A stretch of 64,000 nt of DNA from Agrobacterium tumefaciens (GTDB lineage Bacteria; Pseudomonadota; Alphaproteobacteria; Rhizobiales; Rhizobiaceae). Under the pieces are notes generated by a model. That model was given only the letters and a program-made list of their open reading frames with translations. It did no database searches and was not told the DNA's origin. Where the stretch lies: the NCBI RefSeq assembly GCF_005221385.1, contig NZ_CP039904.1, forward strand, positions 1,833,501 through 1,897,500, given 5' to 3'. The position numbers and the translations under genes are program-made. The stretch's first letter is position 1; each line of letters starts with the position of its first letter. Of this stretch, positions 1 to 10,125 are shown in pieces.

Positions 1-2286
1 GAACAGTAGAAATTTTCCCTTTGCCGAGGCGGCACCGAAATTGCAGGCTGATGAATAGTTGAATTTAGATTTGAAATTAATAATGCGCACGCGGGAATCA
101 TTACGCAGCTCTGCGTATAATTCATGTGTCGCAGCCTCCACCGATCCTGTGTCGACAATGATCAGCTCAAGATTCTGGTAGTCCGTTTGCCGGAGGACGC
201 CGGTTATAGAAACCTTGAGAAGATCGGCTCGATCTTTTGTCGGAATAATAATTGACACGAGCGGCTCTTCTTTGAAGGGCCAGGAAACTGACTGCGTGCC
301 ATCCGGGAAAGACTTTGCCGTAGCGTCAAAGCCTTTGGCGCGCCAGTAAGTTTCAATTGTTCGTCTACAAGCAAGTGCGGGCTGAGTTTCAGGGGCCGGG
401 CGACCTCTGTGGCTGGTGAAGTGTCGATGGCAAATGATTTTAGGAAGGCGCACGATGCGCTTGGCTAAATCGGATGCCCTCAGATTGAGATCCCACTCTG
501 CGTCTAAGTCGGCGTCTTCAGTAAGACCACCCGCACGCACTACGATTTCTCGGCTAAGGAGCGTCAATCTTCCAAAGTAGTTAAAAGCATAAAGAAGCTC
601 CGGTGACCATGAAGGCTTGAGGTAGGGAGTAGATATCGAACCGTCCGTAAGTTTTACGTCCTCATCGCTGTATACGATATCGGCGTCGGGGTTCTTCGCC
701 AATTCGAACGCGAGGTGATCAAGCGAATCTTTTTCTAGCGTATCACCCGGCTCAAGAAGAGCGATGAACTGACCGTTAGCCTTCGTTATGATATTAGAAC
801 GTTCAGAAACAACCACGATACGAACGTCGTGTTCCGTTTTATCTAGGCCCGGGTTCGCGGTCACTAAATACGAATTTTCACCATAGACAATGATCTCCCA
901 TCCCGGCCGATTTAGGCTAAGAAGGGACTGGATGGTCACGTCAGCGAATTGAGCTGCCGCCGGAGTTTGAACGTTCATGAGGAAGGAGACGATGGCCGAC
1001 TCTTCTCCGCTAAATGCCGCAGCCTCAACTCTCGTCCACGAATGGTGTCGTAGAGGCGCAGGTTGATTTCGGGTGGAAGTTCTCTCACTGTGTAATACCA
1101 GCGGTAAAGTTGCCGTGTTCGAGTTTGGCAATGGGACCGCCCTAGGGAGTCTTTGATACTCTTGGCTGGTTAGCCACATGGAAAAAGGTCTATGAGGCCT
1201 TCCATCCGGATGTAGGATCCATTTTTTAAATACTCCACGCGGTTTTCCGTTGTTGTGGAAAAATAAACGTCGAAATGCTTTTTTCGGCTTTCCAGAGGGG
1301 CGAAAGAGAAGAGTTTCCCACAGATCGCGATTCAATACGTATTGATGTTTGTTCGACAAGTCGTTGTACATGGCCTCTGACTGATTAGCTCTGTGATTCT
1401 CGTTAACAAAACTCGCCTCTAATGATTGGGCCCGTCGCTCTGCTGTATCCGCACGCACACATTCTTCATTGGCTTTCGATGATTCTTCTTGGAGCTTCTG
1501 CTGAGTATCAGTCATTCTCAGTTGAAGCTCTTCGATCTTCTGCTGAGTGTTCGTTATTCTCAGTTGAAGCTCTTCGATCTGGTGCTCTGCTTCCATTTGG
1601 CCGACGGTAATGAAGCCATCAAAAATATTTGGCGGCGCGGAAAATGCGGACTTCAAATCGCTATGCTCATCGGCGACGTAGAAGCGGTTAAGCCCATCCC
1701 AATACGCAGCGCTATAGCCCGCCGATAAAATCAGCGGCTCCCAATCAGTAGATGTTTCGGTTCGTGATAGTGGCACCGTTGCCTCGACGACAATTACCCA
1801 AGGACGATGTACCGACAAATCGAGTCCTCCGAGCGCGGCCGCTTCGTGTCCTTCTACGTCAACTTTCAGGAAATGGATCGGTTGATCCGGCTTTACATGT
1901 TCCGCCAAGATAGAGGAAAGTCTTTTCCGCGCGACCTCAACGACTTGTGTACCCCATCCAGATGATTTGTGCATCTCTGCGATCGAGGGTTCGACGGTTG
2001 TCAGTCCCGTGTCATCAACAATGTGAAGTTGCACAAAGCCATCTTGGTCACTTACTGCGAGCTCTAGGTTGATATCGCGAACGCGCTTATGTTTTAACTC
2101 GGCAACACGTTTTGGATTAGGTTCGATATTAATTCCGGCCCATCCCCGATCGTAGAAAGCGCGCGTAACACTGTGCTCGTCTGGAGAATAAGCGCCCACA
2201 TCCACGTAGAAGCCGTTTTGCAAGTGCCCTAGCGCTCTCCAGAGAATCACGTCTTCAAAATTTTGCGCAAATGATACAAATTGCAT
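1..2286 (-). CDS. FkbM-type methyltransferase fused to GT2 glycosyltransferase (partial, runs off left edge)
   Basis: The minus frame is open from an ATG at 2286, behind AGGAAA, to base 1, giving at least 762 codons with no stop. Residues about 1-205 look like an FkbM methyltransferase: YVDVGAYSPDE is the SAM-binding loop and HFLKVDVEGHE (138-148) is the conserved FkbM motif. Residues 229-315 are a coiled coil. Residues 430-650 resemble a degenerate GT-A domain (LLEPGDTLEKDSL, VYSDEDV). A second GT2 domain starts near 678 with SIIIPTKDRADLL and ends incomplete. It lies 122 bases downstream of rmlA in the same direction, so it probably adds rhamnose or another sugar to a surface polysaccharide and methylates it. 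The actual acceptor and donor cannot be read from sequence. Base composition is less GC-rich than the genes to the right, as is common for polysaccharide loci. Confidence 0.85.
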   Translation of the reverse strand, partial: MQFVSFAQNFEDVILWRALGHLQNGFYVDVGAYSPDEHSVTRAFYDRGWAGINIEPNPKRVAELKHKRVRDINLELAVSDQDGFVQLHIVDDTGLTTVEPSIAEMHKSSGWGTQVVEVARKRLSSILAEHVKPDQPIHFLKVDVEGHEAAALGGLDLSVHRPWVIVVEATVPLSRTETSTDWEPLILSAGYSAAYWDGLNRFYVADEHSDLKSAFSAPPNIFDGFITVGQMEAEHQIEELQLRITNTQQKIEELQLRMTDTQQKLQEESSKANEECVRADTAERRAQSLEASFVNENHRANQSEAMYNDLSNKHQYVLNRDLWETLLFRPSGKPKKAFRRLFFHNNGKPRGVFKKWILHPDGRPHRPFSMWLTSQEYQRLPRAVPLPNSNTATLPLVLHSERTSTRNQPAPLRHHSWTRVEAAAFSGEESAIVSFLMNVQTPAAAQFADVTIQSLLSLNRPGWEIIVYGENSYLVTANPGLDKTEHDVRIVVVSERSNIITKANGQFIALLEPGDTLEKDSLDHLAFELAKNPDADIVYSDEDVKLTDGSISTPYLKPSWSPELLYAFNYFGRLTLLSREIVVRAGGLTEDADLDAEWDLNLRASDLAKRIVRLPKIICHRHFTSHRGRPAPETQPALACRRTIETYWRAKGFDATAKSFPDGTQSVSWPFKEEPLVSIIIPTKDRADLLKVSITGVLRQTDYQNLELIIVDTGSVEAATHELYAELRNDSRVRIINFKSKFNYSSACNFGAASAKGKFLLF
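1495..1578 (-). repeat. Two tandem 42-bp units encoding a duplicated coiled-coil segment
   Basis: Units 1495-1536 and 1537-1578 differ at only a few bases. Read on the minus strand each encodes 14 residues, two heptads of the type IEELQLRxTxTQQK. The unit lies in the linker between the methyltransferase and the glycosyltransferase, so copy-number change would alter linker length without breaking the frame. Confidence 0.85.
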
Positions 2287-2408
2287 TTTAAGATTTCCTA
2301 ATACGATACGTAGGCACTGTTGAGAATTTTCTTCGCACGGCAACTTCTCTTCCGACGTCAATGATAAGTAAATACGAGTTGCGATACTTCGAAGATGAAC
2401 AAATGAGA

Positions 2409-3302
2409 CTAAGCCTCTGGGGCGACATTCTTGTCTTGTTGCGAAGCGATGCGGCGAAGATACGCCCCGTAATCGCTTTTACCGGCCATAGCTGCTGTTT
2501 TGTCGAACTGTGCTTCTGTTATGAAGGCTTTACTCAAAGCAATCTCTTCGGGGCAAGCGATCTTAAAGCCTTGGCGTTTTTCCAGCGTCCGCACGAATTC
2601 TCCGGCCTCCAGCAAGCTATCCGGCGTTCCGGTGTCAAGCCACGCATAGCCGCGCCCCATGATCGATACTTTCAGCTTTCCGCGCTCGAGATATATGCGG
2701 TTAACGTCGGTAATTTCGTATTCGCCCCGATCTGAGGGTTTCAAGTCAGCGGCAATATTCACAACGTCGGCGTCATAAAAATAAAGCCCCGTTATCGCCC
2801 AGTTAGACTTTGGTTTGCGAGGTTTTTCCTCGATGGAAAGTACCCGCATCCGACTGTCGAACTCAATGACGCCATATCTCTCTGGGTCGTTCACTTGATA
2901 AGCGAACACTGTTGCACCATCCACCACCGCCGCGCCACCAGCTAAGAGCTCGGGCAATCCGTGACCGTAGTATATGTTGTCTCCTAGGATTAGACAGGAT
3001 GGTGAACCATCGATGAATTCCGCACCAATTATGTATGCCTGTGCGAGCCCGTCTGGACTTGGCTGTATTGCATATTCGATAGAAAGTCCCCATTGCGAAC
3101 CATCTTTTAGTAGGTTCTGAAAAAGCGGCATGTCGTGTGGTGTTGAGATAATAAGAATCTCGCGAATGCCGGCCAGCATCAGCGTGGTCAGCGGGTAGTA
3201 GATCATCGGCTTGTCGTAGACCGGCAGGATCTGCTTCGAGACCGCCAATGTCATCGGATGTAGGCGCGTGCCACTGCCGCCCGCCAGAATAATGCCCTTC
3301 AT
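2409..3302 (-). CDS. rmlA: Glucose-1-phosphate thymidylyltransferase
   Basis: It makes dTDP-glucose from dTTP and glucose-1-phosphate, the first step of dTDP-L-rhamnose synthesis in the cytoplasm. The N-terminus [18 protein letters not shown] is the nucleotidyltransferase signature, and DKPMIYYPL and the EEKPRKPKS region follow in the usual order. The length of 297 aa matches the family, usually about 290. The start overlaps the rmlD stop as ATGA, so translation is probably coupled. It is the last of the four rml genes, and the FkbM/GT2 gene follows. The symbol rfbA is equivalent. Confidence 0.96.
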   Translation of the reverse strand: MKGIILAGGSGTRLHPMTLAVSKQILPVYDKPMIYYPLTTLMLAGIREILIISTPHDMPLFQNLLKDGSQWGLSIEYAIQPSPDGLAQAYIIGAEFIDGSPSCLILGDNIYYGHGLPELLAGGAAVVDGATVFAYQVNDPERYGVIEFDSRMRVLSIEEKPRKPKSNWAITGLYFYDADVVNIAADLKPSDRGEYEITDVNRIYLERGKLKVSIMGRGYAWLDTGTPDSLLEAGEFVRTLEKRQGFKIACPEEIALSKAFITEAQFDKTAAMAGKSDYGAYLRRIASQQDKNVAPEA

Positions 3303-4192
3303 GGCTGTTCCTCTTTAATGTGTGCCAAGGCGGAAACGACCGCGCGCGTTGATGTTTGCCAGTTTGGCAGCCTTATGCCGTAAACCGCTTCCAGCTTGCT
3401 GCAATCAAGCCGCGAGTTTGCCGGACGCCGAGCTGGTGTAGGGTACTGTGCAGTCGTGATGTCGTTGACGATCATCGACTTTCCGCCGTTTTCTTCAGAA
3501 AATGCGAATATCTGTTTCGCGAAATTCGCCCAGTTCGTTTCCCTGGTTCCGGAAAGATGAAAAACTCCACGGAGACTGATCGAGGAATCATCCAGGAGTT
3601 TTCTTGCGATTGCTACTATAGCGGCAGCGATATCGTTGGCCGAAGTAGGGCATCCGAACTGGTCCGCAACGACATTGATTTGGTCGCGGTTCTCGCCGAG
3701 CCGGAACATTGTCTTCACGAAGTTGTTGCCATATTCCGAATAGACCCATGCGGTCCGCAGAACCACATAATTGTCGGTGGCCTCCGAAACGGCGCGTTCG
3801 CCTTCGAGCTTCGAGCGGCCGTAGACGGAAGTGGGGCCTGTCGGATCACTTTCGACATAAGCGGTGTCCTTGGTGCCGTCGAAAACATAATCCGTAGAGA
3901 GATGAATGACAGGAATGCCGAGTTCATTTGCCGCCTGCGCGACGGCCCTTGCTCCGTCCCGATTAACGGCAAAAGCGATTTCCGGCTCGCTTTCTGCCTT
4001 GTCGACAGCGGTGTAGGCAGCAGCCGATACCACAGCATCGGGCTTTACCTCTCGTAGCGCCTTCAAAACAGTTTCAGGCTGGGCTAGGTCGAGTTCCGGC
4101 CGACCAATAGCCACGATCTCCAGCTCGGCGCTCGCCAGTGCCTGAAGGGCGGTGACGACCTGACCATTTTTGCCCGTAACTGCCAGCCGCAT
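3299..4192 (-). CDS. rmlD: dTDP-4-dehydrorhamnose reductase
   Basis: It carries out the NAD(P)H-dependent last step to dTDP-L-rhamnose. It is an extended SDR fold: the N-terminal Rossmann loop reads TGKNGQV, the DYVFDG segment is present, and the catalytic YGRSK (YxxxK) lies near residue 128. The length of 297 aa is normal. It starts 4 bases after the rmlB stop and overlaps rmlA by 4 bases, so it lies in the middle of the rmlCBDA operon. Confidence 0.95.
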   Translation of the reverse strand: MRLAVTGKNGQVVTALQALASAELEIVAIGRPELDLAQPETVLKALREVKPDAVVSAAAYTAVDKAESEPEIAFAVNRDGARAVAQAANELGIPVIHLSTDYVFDGTKDTAYVESDPTGPTSVYGRSKLEGERAVSEATDNYVVLRTAWVYSEYGNNFVKTMFRLGENRDQINVVADQFGCPTSANDIAAAIVAIARKLLDDSSISLRGVFHLSGTRETNWANFAKQIFAFSEENGGKSMIVNDITTAQYPTPARRPANSRLDCSKLEAVYGIRLPNWQTSTRAVVSALAHIKEEQP

Positions 4193-4196
4193 TCGT

Positions 4197-5255
4197 TCAG
4201 CCCTTCGTCAGAACGCCAAGGCGTTCTCCGGCATAAACACCCTCGCGAAGCGGTTGCCACCACCATTCATTGTCGAGATACCATTGCACGGTTTTGCGGA
4301 TGCCAGTTTCAAAATTTTCCTGTGCTTTCCAGCCGAGCTCGGTTTCGAGCTTCGTTGCATCAATGGCGTAGCGCGCATCGTGACCAGGGCGATCGGTAAC
4401 GTATTTGATAAGCTCGGCATAGGGTTTGGATTGAGGGCGCAGTTCGTCGAGAATAGAGCAGATGCAGTTCACCACATCGATATTCTTCTGCTCGTTTCTG
4501 CCGCCGACATTGTACTTCTCGCCAACAAGACCCTTTTGAACGATGAGCCACAGGGCGCGGGCATGGTCTTCCACATAAAGCCAGTCTCGAATGTTTGTAC
4601 CGTTGCCATAAACCGGCAGCGGTTTGCCATCCAACGCGTTGAGAATGATCAGCGGAATGAGCTTTTCCGGGAAGTGGAACGGGCCGTAATTATTGGAGCA
4701 GTTGGAAATGACGACCGGAAGGCCATAGGTGCGCTGCCAGGCTGTGGCGAGATGATCGCTTGCGGCTTTCGAGGCGGAGTATGGCGAGGACGGGTCGTAA
4801 GGGGTCGTTTCTTCGAAAAGACCCTGGTCCCCGAGCGAGCCGTAAACCTCATCGGTTGACACATGAAGCATGCGGAATTCCGCCTTGGCGTCGCCCTCAA
4901 GACCACTCCAATATTGCCGCGCCGCCTCCAGCATCGTGAAAGTGCCGTTGATGTTGGTCTGAATGAAATCAGCGGCGCCTGTGATGGAGCGATCGACGTG
5001 GCTCTCGGCTGCGAGATGCATCACGTAATCCGGCTGGAATGTCGTGAAGGCGTCATTCATCGCGGTCCGGTCACATATGTCGGCCTGAAGAAAGCGGTGA
5101 TTGGGTGAGTTTTCGATTGGCTTGAGAGAAGCCAGATTTCCCGCATATGTCAGCTTGTCGACAGTGAGAACATCCGCGCCAACCTCGCTTACGAGATAAC
5201 GTACGAGGGCCGAGCCGATAAATCCGGCGCCGCCGGTAACTAGAACGCGCATCAT
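4197..5255 (-). CDS. rmlB: dTDP-glucose 4,6-dehydratase
   Basis: It converts dTDP-glucose to dTDP-4-keto-6-deoxyglucose using bound NAD. The N-terminal [15 protein letters not shown] is the Rossmann motif, [12 protein letters not shown] is the family hallmark, STDEVYG carries the catalytic residues, and YSASKAASD holds the YxxxK. The length of 352 aa is typical. The first two codons are both ATG (5255 and 5252) and either could start. The start codon shares one base with the rmlC stop. Confidence 0.96.
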   Translation of the reverse strand: MMRVLVTGGAGFIGSALVRYLVSEVGADVLTVDKLTYAGNLASLKPIENSPNHRFLQADICDRTAMNDAFTTFQPDYVMHLAAESHVDRSITGAADFIQTNINGTFTMLEAARQYWSGLEGDAKAEFRMLHVSTDEVYGSLGDQGLFEETTPYDPSSPYSASKAASDHLATAWQRTYGLPVVISNCSNNYGPFHFPEKLIPLIILNALDGKPLPVYGNGTNIRDWLYVEDHARALWLIVQKGLVGEKYNVGGRNEQKNIDVVNCICSILDELRPQSKPYAELIKYVTDRPGHDARYAIDATKLETELGWKAQENFETGIRKTVQWYLDNEWWWQPLREGVYAGERLGVLTKG

Positions 5256-5824
5256 CAGTTCCCAGTGTTTTCGTAAGTGAAATATTCAGGCAATTCGGAC
5301 AGAAGCGGCTGTTTGGCATCTTTGTCGGAAAGGATGCAGCCATCCAGCTTCGGCCAGCTGATGCCGATGGCAGGGTCATCCCATTTAACGCCGCGGTCGT
5401 TGGCTGCACTGTAAGGGGCCGTCACTTTGTAAGAGATGACCGTGTCGTCAACGAGCGTCATGAAGCCATGCGCAAATCCCGCCGGAACCCACAGTTGCTC
5501 GCCATTTTCAGGTGAGAGTTCGACAGCGGCCCATTGTCCGAAGGTGGGCGATCCTGTTCTGATATCGACAGCGACATCCAGCAGCCGTCCCCGAATGCAG
5601 CGAACGAGCTTGCCCTGCGCAAAAGGCTCTGTCTGGAAATGAAGCCCTCGCACGGTTCCGGCCTGTGCGGACAGGGATTCATTGTCCTGCACGAACTCCA
5701 CATCCGCTACATTTTCGCGAAACCATTCCCTCTTGAAAACCTCGCTGAAGTAACCCCTGCTATCGCCGAAACGAGCCGGAGTTATCTTTTTCAAGCTTGA
5801 TATCGAGAATGCTTCTAGTTGCAC
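5255..5824 (-). CDS. rmlC: dTDP-4-dehydrorhamnose 3,5-epimerase
   Basis: It epimerises C3 and C5 of dTDP-4-keto-6-deoxyglucose. It is a cupin-type protein: GYFSEVF, VRGLHFQ with the catalytic His, and VPAGFAHGF are all recognisable. The length of 189 aa is the family's usual size. The start is a GTG with only a weak GGATCC-like upstream element, and no better in-frame start is seen. It is the promoter-proximal gene of the rml operon. The 288 bases upstream, to the helicase stop at 6113, hold no convincing gene. Confidence 0.94.
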   Translation of the reverse strand: MQLEAFSISSLKKITPARFGDSRGYFSEVFKREWFRENVADVEFVQDNESLSAQAGTVRGLHFQTEPFAQGKLVRCIRGRLLDVAVDIRTGSPTFGQWAAVELSPENGEQLWVPAGFAHGFMTLVDDTVISYKVTAPYSAANDRGVKWDDPAIGISWPKLDGCILSDKDAKQPLLSELPEYFTYENTGN

Positions 5825-6112
5825 TATGCGGATCCTGTCTGGTCTGCTTACTCAGGGTGATATGGCTTTATCGGCAGGGACAGTCAATAACGCTTTATTG
5901 ATCGCCCACACAAGAGCAACAAGCTTTACGTTGAGCAGTATGCAGAATCTTCCAGATCATCGCGTGTTTTTTTGCATCGCGTTCAGCGAAGCGCTCGCTA
6001 AATTCTCTCCATTTGCCATCCGCGCAGCGTGAAATCTATACTGCCTGCGCGTCAAGTCCACCGGGATTGATTGTGAATTGTTCCATGCGCTTTCCGGGAT
6101 GCGGTCGCACTC

Positions 6113-8179
6113 TTATTTCCACATCGCCCGCATCCGCGCGCCCACATCAATCCGGATCTGCTGCGCGCTGCGCTCCGAAGCCGCGGCCGATATGATGGGC
6201 CAGGTTGCCGTTTCGAAGAATTGCAGCAATGTCGCCGGTATGAAGCGGGTTCTTGAGGCGTAGACATGCCTGTCGCCCTGCTGGCTCTGGCCGCCGGTGA
6301 AGAAGCGTTGTGGCGTGATCAGTGACAGGCCGTCCTTGGCGCGCGTCATCGCGACATAGAGTAGCCGTCGCTCCTCCTCCAGTTCCTGGGTGGTGCCGAC
6401 GCCAAGATCCGATGGGATGCAGCCGTCGATGACATTCAGGATGAAGACGGAACGCCATTCCTGGCCTTTTGCCGAATGGATGGTCGACAGGGTCAGGTAA
6501 TCCTCATCAAGCAGCGGCACGCCGGCCTGATCGCTGGTGGCGTCAGGCGGATCAAGTGTCAATTCCGTCAGGAATCGTTCGCGTGAGGGATAACCGCCGG
6601 CGATCTGTTCGAGCTGTAGTAGATCGGCCTTGCGGGTATCTGCATCCTCATGGATGCGTTCGAGATGGGGCTCGTACCACAACCTTGCCTGCCCGATTTC
6701 GTCCGGCCAGCCGTTTTGGCTCCGCCGCAGGCCCACCAGCATTTGCGTGAAGGCCGTCCAGTCATCGCCGGTCTTCGGTGGTGGCGGAATTTCGGCAAGG
6801 GCAAGCAGGGGCTCGGCGTCTGTCGCAATTGCATCGAGAATATTGCCGGCTTTCTTCGGTCCGATGCCGGGCAGCATCTGCAGCAGCCGGAAGCCGGCGA
6901 CACGGTCACGCGGATTCTGGGCGAAGCGGAGGACTGCCAGCATGTCCTTCACATGGGCGCTGTCGAGGAATTTGAGGCCGCCGAATTTGACGAAGGGGAT
7001 GTTGCGGCGGGTCAGTTCCACCTCGAGTGGGCCGCTGTGGCTGGAGGTGCGAAACAGCACGGCCTGCTGTTTCAGCGTCATGCCGGTTTCGCGATTGGCA
7101 AGGACCTGATCGATGATGAAGTTCGCCTGTTCGGTTTCGTCCTTCACCGTCACGAGCTTGGGGCGTTCGAGCGACTGCCGCTCCGTCCACAGGTTTTTGG
7201 TAAACCGCTCACGCGCCAGATCGATGACGCCATTGGCGGCGGCAAGAATTGGCTGCGTCGAGCGATAGTTGCGATCAAGCGTGATGATATCCGCCGCCGG
7301 GCTGAAGGATGCCGGAAAATCGAGGATGTTGCGCACCGTCGCAGCCCGGAACGAATAGATCGACTGCGCATCGTCACCCACCACCGTCAACCCGCGGCCA
7401 CCGGGTTTGAGGGCCATCAGCACCGAAGCCTGCAGCCGGTTGGTATCCTGATATTCGTCGACCATCACATGGTCGAAACGGTTGCCGACATCGTCTGCCA
7501 GGATGGGGTCGCTCACCATCTGCGCCCAATAGAGCAGAAGATCGTCGTAATCGAGCACGTTCTGGACCTGCTTGGCTTCGACATAGGCCGCAAACAGTTG
7601 CTTGAGTTCACTCTCCCAGCTGGCGACCCACGGATAATGCTGGCGCAGGATCTCCTTCAGCGGCGTCTGGGAATTCACCGCACGCGAGTAGATCGCAAGG
7701 CATGTTCCCTTGGTCGGAAAACGGCTTTCGGTCTTGGAAAATCCCAGCTCGTGCCGGGCAAGGTTCATCAGGTCGGCGCTGTCTTCGCGGTCGTGGATGG
7801 TGAAATCGATATTGAGGCCGATCTGTTCGGCATAGATGCGCAACAGGCGTGCGCCGATGCCATGAAAGGTGCCGGACCATGCCAGCGCGTCGGTGAGCGC
7901 GCCCGAATTGCCGCCGAGGACCTGTTTGCAGATACGCTCGACACGCCGCGACATTTCCGACGCGGCACGTCGGGAAAACGTCATCAACAGGATGCGGCGG
8001 GGATCGGCGCCGTTCACAATCAGATGCGCGACGCGATGGGCAAGTGTGTTGGTCTTGCCGGAACCGGCGCCGGCAATGATCAAGAGCGGTCCGGCCGTCT
8101 GTCCTTCTCTCAGCCCGACTCCGTGTTCCACGGCCTTGCGCTGCTGTTCGTTCAACTTGTCCAGATAGGCAACCGCCAT
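6113..8179 (-). CDS. UvrD/Rep-family ATP-dependent DNA helicase
   Basis: This is a superfamily 1A helicase that unwinds DNA with ATP in repair or replication restart. Walker A is GAGSGKT (37-43), Walker B is VDEYQDTN near residue 240, motif III is GDDAQSIYSFRAA, and the C-terminal motifs include HSAKGQEW and LLYVAMTRAK. The frame is open upstream to 8275, but the ATG at 8179 follows AAGGA at good spacing and gives the family start MAVAYLDKLNEQQRKAV, for 688 aa. It stands alone between a polysaccharide operon and a divergent hydrolase. It is a UvrD paralogue rather than clearly the housekeeping uvrD. Confidence 0.9.
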   Translation of the reverse strand: MAVAYLDKLNEQQRKAVEHGVGLREGQTAGPLLIIAGAGSGKTNTLAHRVAHLIVNGADPRRILLMTFSRRAASEMSRRVERICKQVLGGNSGALTDALAWSGTFHGIGARLLRIYAEQIGLNIDFTIHDREDSADLMNLARHELGFSKTESRFPTKGTCLAIYSRAVNSQTPLKEILRQHYPWVASWESELKQLFAAYVEAKQVQNVLDYDDLLLYWAQMVSDPILADDVGNRFDHVMVDEYQDTNRLQASVLMALKPGGRGLTVVGDDAQSIYSFRAATVRNILDFPASFSPAADIITLDRNYRSTQPILAAANGVIDLARERFTKNLWTERQSLERPKLVTVKDETEQANFIIDQVLANRETGMTLKQQAVLFRTSSHSGPLEVELTRRNIPFVKFGGLKFLDSAHVKDMLAVLRFAQNPRDRVAGFRLLQMLPGIGPKKAGNILDAIATDAEPLLALAEIPPPPKTGDDWTAFTQMLVGLRRSQNGWPDEIGQARLWYEPHLERIHEDADTRKADLLQLEQIAGGYPSRERFLTELTLDPPDATSDQAGVPLLDEDYLTLSTIHSAKGQEWRSVFILNVIDGCIPSDLGVGTTQELEEERRLLYVAMTRAKDGLSLITPQRFFTGGQSQQGDRHVYASRTRFIPATLLQFFETATWPIISAAASERSAQQIRIDVGARMRAMWK

Positions 8180-8561
8180 GCCTGCAATCCTTGATATGTG
8201 GTTGTCCGTCCGTGGATAGCTGTGGATATGGTCAGCCGTCGAGGCATCGGCTGGCCATATCCACCGTTCCTGCAATGATTAGCAAAGACTCAAACACCAA
8301 TCCAGAACAAATGCTGAACGCACTGCACGGATCATTTTAGCCGGCATGCTGCTCCAAGAACCGTGGGCGGAAAGGATCTGATTTTCCCATCATGATAAGA
8401 ATAGTAGTGAGGAAAATCTCGTACTTAATTGAAATATATATTCATTTATTGTGGTCTCTCCCGCGTTTCCTGTTTCAGGTCGGAAAGATTTGAACCAAGC
8501 CGGAGGCCTGCGAGTTCAATCATCGGCCTTGGGGAAGAGGCCAGTCTGTTGGGAGGACCAA
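8180..8561. other. Divergent intergenic region, helicase / hydrolase
   Basis: These 382 bases separate divergent starts. Bases about 8390-8450 are AT-rich, unlike the surroundings, and probably carry the promoter of the plus-strand hydrolase. No conserved ORF, hairpin or repeat was recognised. Confidence 0.5.
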
Positions 8562-9299
8562 ATGAAAAATCTGAAATTCTGCCTGATCGCCGTTGCCGCC
8601 CTTGCTACCTCGACATTTGCCTTGGCCGAGCAGAAAGCCGTGAAATCCGATGTCACCATCGCCTCAGATATCAATTACCTGCTTTACACCCCGAAGGACT
8701 ATGATGGTTCGGACAAGACCTATCCTCTCGTCGTCTGGCTGCATGGCGGTGACCAGGGTGGCAGCGATGTTGAAAAGCTAGGGGCGAGCGGACTGCCGAA
8801 AATGATCGAAGAGGGGCGTGATTTTCCTTTTCTGGTGTTCTCGCCGCAAAACCCGAGTGAGGAACTGCTTTATCCGATCGAGCGTGTCGCAGCCACTCTC
8901 CAGTCGGTGGTGGCCGATCATCGGGTGGACCGCAGCCGCATCTACCTGATCGGTTATAGCCGGGGTGGATTTGGGGCGTGGTCAATGGCCGAACAGTTTC
9001 CGGAGACCTTTGCTGCTGTCGTGCCGATTGCCGGCGGCGGTATCCGGCATTATCTCAACCGGACCAATGAAAAGACCGCCTTTTGGGCTTTTCATGGTGC
9101 AAATGACGAGGTGATACCGCTGTCCGACACCGTGGTTCTCGTTCAACGCCTTCAGGAGCTGAAACGCAATGTTCGGCTCACCGTGTTCGAGGAGACAAAT
9201 CATCAGGCGGTGGAGGGAAAAGTGCTGAAGGATGAGGCGATGTGGACGTGGCTTCTCGAACAGAAGCTCGCTGAGGTCAAAGCACCGTCTTCTCCCTGA
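8562..9299 (+). CDS. Secreted alpha/beta hydrolase, phospholipase/carboxylesterase or PHB-depolymerase-like
   Basis: The ATG at 8562 follows GGGAGGACC and gives 245 aa. The first 22 residues are a Sec signal peptide (KNLKFCLIAVAALATSTFALA), so the product is periplasmic or exported. LVVWLHGGDQGG is the oxyanion region, GYSRGGFG is the nucleophile elbow (GxSxG), FHGANDEVIP carries the acid, and TNHQAV holds the catalytic His. An open frame extends 111 bases upstream but is not preceded by a ribosome site. Substrate is unknown; a short ester is likely. No operon partners. Confidence 0.8.
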   Translation: MKNLKFCLIAVAALATSTFALAEQKAVKSDVTIASDINYLLYTPKDYDGSDKTYPLVVWLHGGDQGGSDVEKLGASGLPKMIEEGRDFPFLVFSPQNPSEELLYPIERVAATLQSVVADHRVDRSRIYLIGYSRGGFGAWSMAEQFPETFAAVVPIAGGGIRHYLNRTNEKTAFWAFHGANDEVIPLSDTVVLVQRLQELKRNVRLTVFEETNHQAVEGKVLKDEAMWTWLLEQKLAEVKAPSSP

Positions 9300-9330
9300 G
9301 TTTCGCCGGATCTCTGATTGAGACGATCAC

Positions 9331-9370
9331 AGACAAAGCCGCCCGGCGCTTCCGCCGGACGGTTGTCTTT
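9331..9370. terminator. Hairpin between convergent genes
   Basis: AGACAA near 9331 pairs with TTGTCT near 9363, enclosing a GC-rich stem (CCCGGCG / CGCCGGA) around a CTTC loop. It lies between the plus-strand hydrolase stop and the minus-strand ATPase stop and could end transcription from both sides. Confidence 0.6.
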
Positions 9371-9387
9371 AGAGGCTCGATGTTCGT

Positions 9388-10125
9388 CTAAAGGAAGCTG
9401 CTTTCGAACAGTTCGCCCGAATAGGCCGCGTGGGTGATGCCCGCTTCAAGATCGGCCCTGGTCAACTCATCGATGAAAACGCCATTCTGCATGACGAGAA
9501 CGCGGTCGCACATATGGGCAATGACCGCGAGGTCGTGGCTGACGAGAACGAAGGTGAGGTCGCGTTCCTCACGCTGGTCGGCGAGCAGATTGAGGATTTC
9601 CGCCTGAATGGAAACGTCGAGTGCGGATGTCGGCTCATCGAGCAGCAGGATCGGTGGCTCGAGGATCAGCGCGCGGGCAATCGCCACACGCTGGCGCTGG
9701 CCGCCCGAAAGTTCATGCGGGAACCGCTCGGCGAAATGTGCGGGCAGGCCGACCTGTTGCAGGGCGGCCGGAACCTTCGACCAGCCATCGCCAAGCCCCA
9801 TGGAGCGGATGGGTTCGGCGAGAGCCCGGCCGATGCGATGGCGTGGGTGCAGCGAACCGTACGGGTCCTGGAACACCATCTGCGCCAGCTTCAGTTCTTC
9901 GCGGCTGCGCACTTTGCCGACCGGCTTGCCGTCGAAACTGATCGATCCGGTCCACACCGATTCCAGACCCGCAAGCGACCGCAGCAATGTCGATTTGCCG
10001 CAACCGCTTTCACCCACGATACCGAGCGTTTCACCCTTGTTGACCTTGAGGCTGACGCCGCGAACCACGTGATTGCGGTTTTCCTTGGCGCCATAAACGA
10101 CATCGAGCTTGTCTACCGTGATCAT
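9388..10125 (-). CDS. Peptide/nickel-type ABC transporter ATPase (DppF-like)
   Basis: This is the second ATPase of a Dpp/Opp-class importer. Walker A is GESGCGKST, the signature is LSGGQRQRVAIARAL, and LLLDEPTSALD is Walker B. At 245 aa it is shorter than classical DppF because it lacks the oligopeptide C-terminal extension. Its start overlaps the stop of the DppD-like gene by 4 bases. It is the last gene of a four-gene minus-strand transport operon. Confidence 0.9.
   Translation of the reverse strand: MITVDKLDVVYGAKENRNHVVRGVSLKVNKGETLGIVGESGCGKSTLLRSLAGLESVWTGSISFDGKPVGKVRSREELKLAQMVFQDPYGSLHPRHRIGRALAEPIRSMGLGDGWSKVPAALQQVGLPAHFAERFPHELSGGQRQRVAIARALILEPPILLLDEPTSALDVSIQAEILNLLADQREERDLTFVLVSHDLAVIAHMCDRVLVMQNGVFIDELTRADLEAGITHAAYSGELFESSFL

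Noticed and set aside
1422..1728. Small plus-strand frames in the left region
   Set aside because: They are antisense to the coiled-coil part of the FkbM/GT2 gene and arise from its tandem repeat.
6650..8194. Long plus-strand frame (514 codons) opposite the helicase
   Set aside because: The helicase frame on the other strand has all SF1 motifs, and this one has none.
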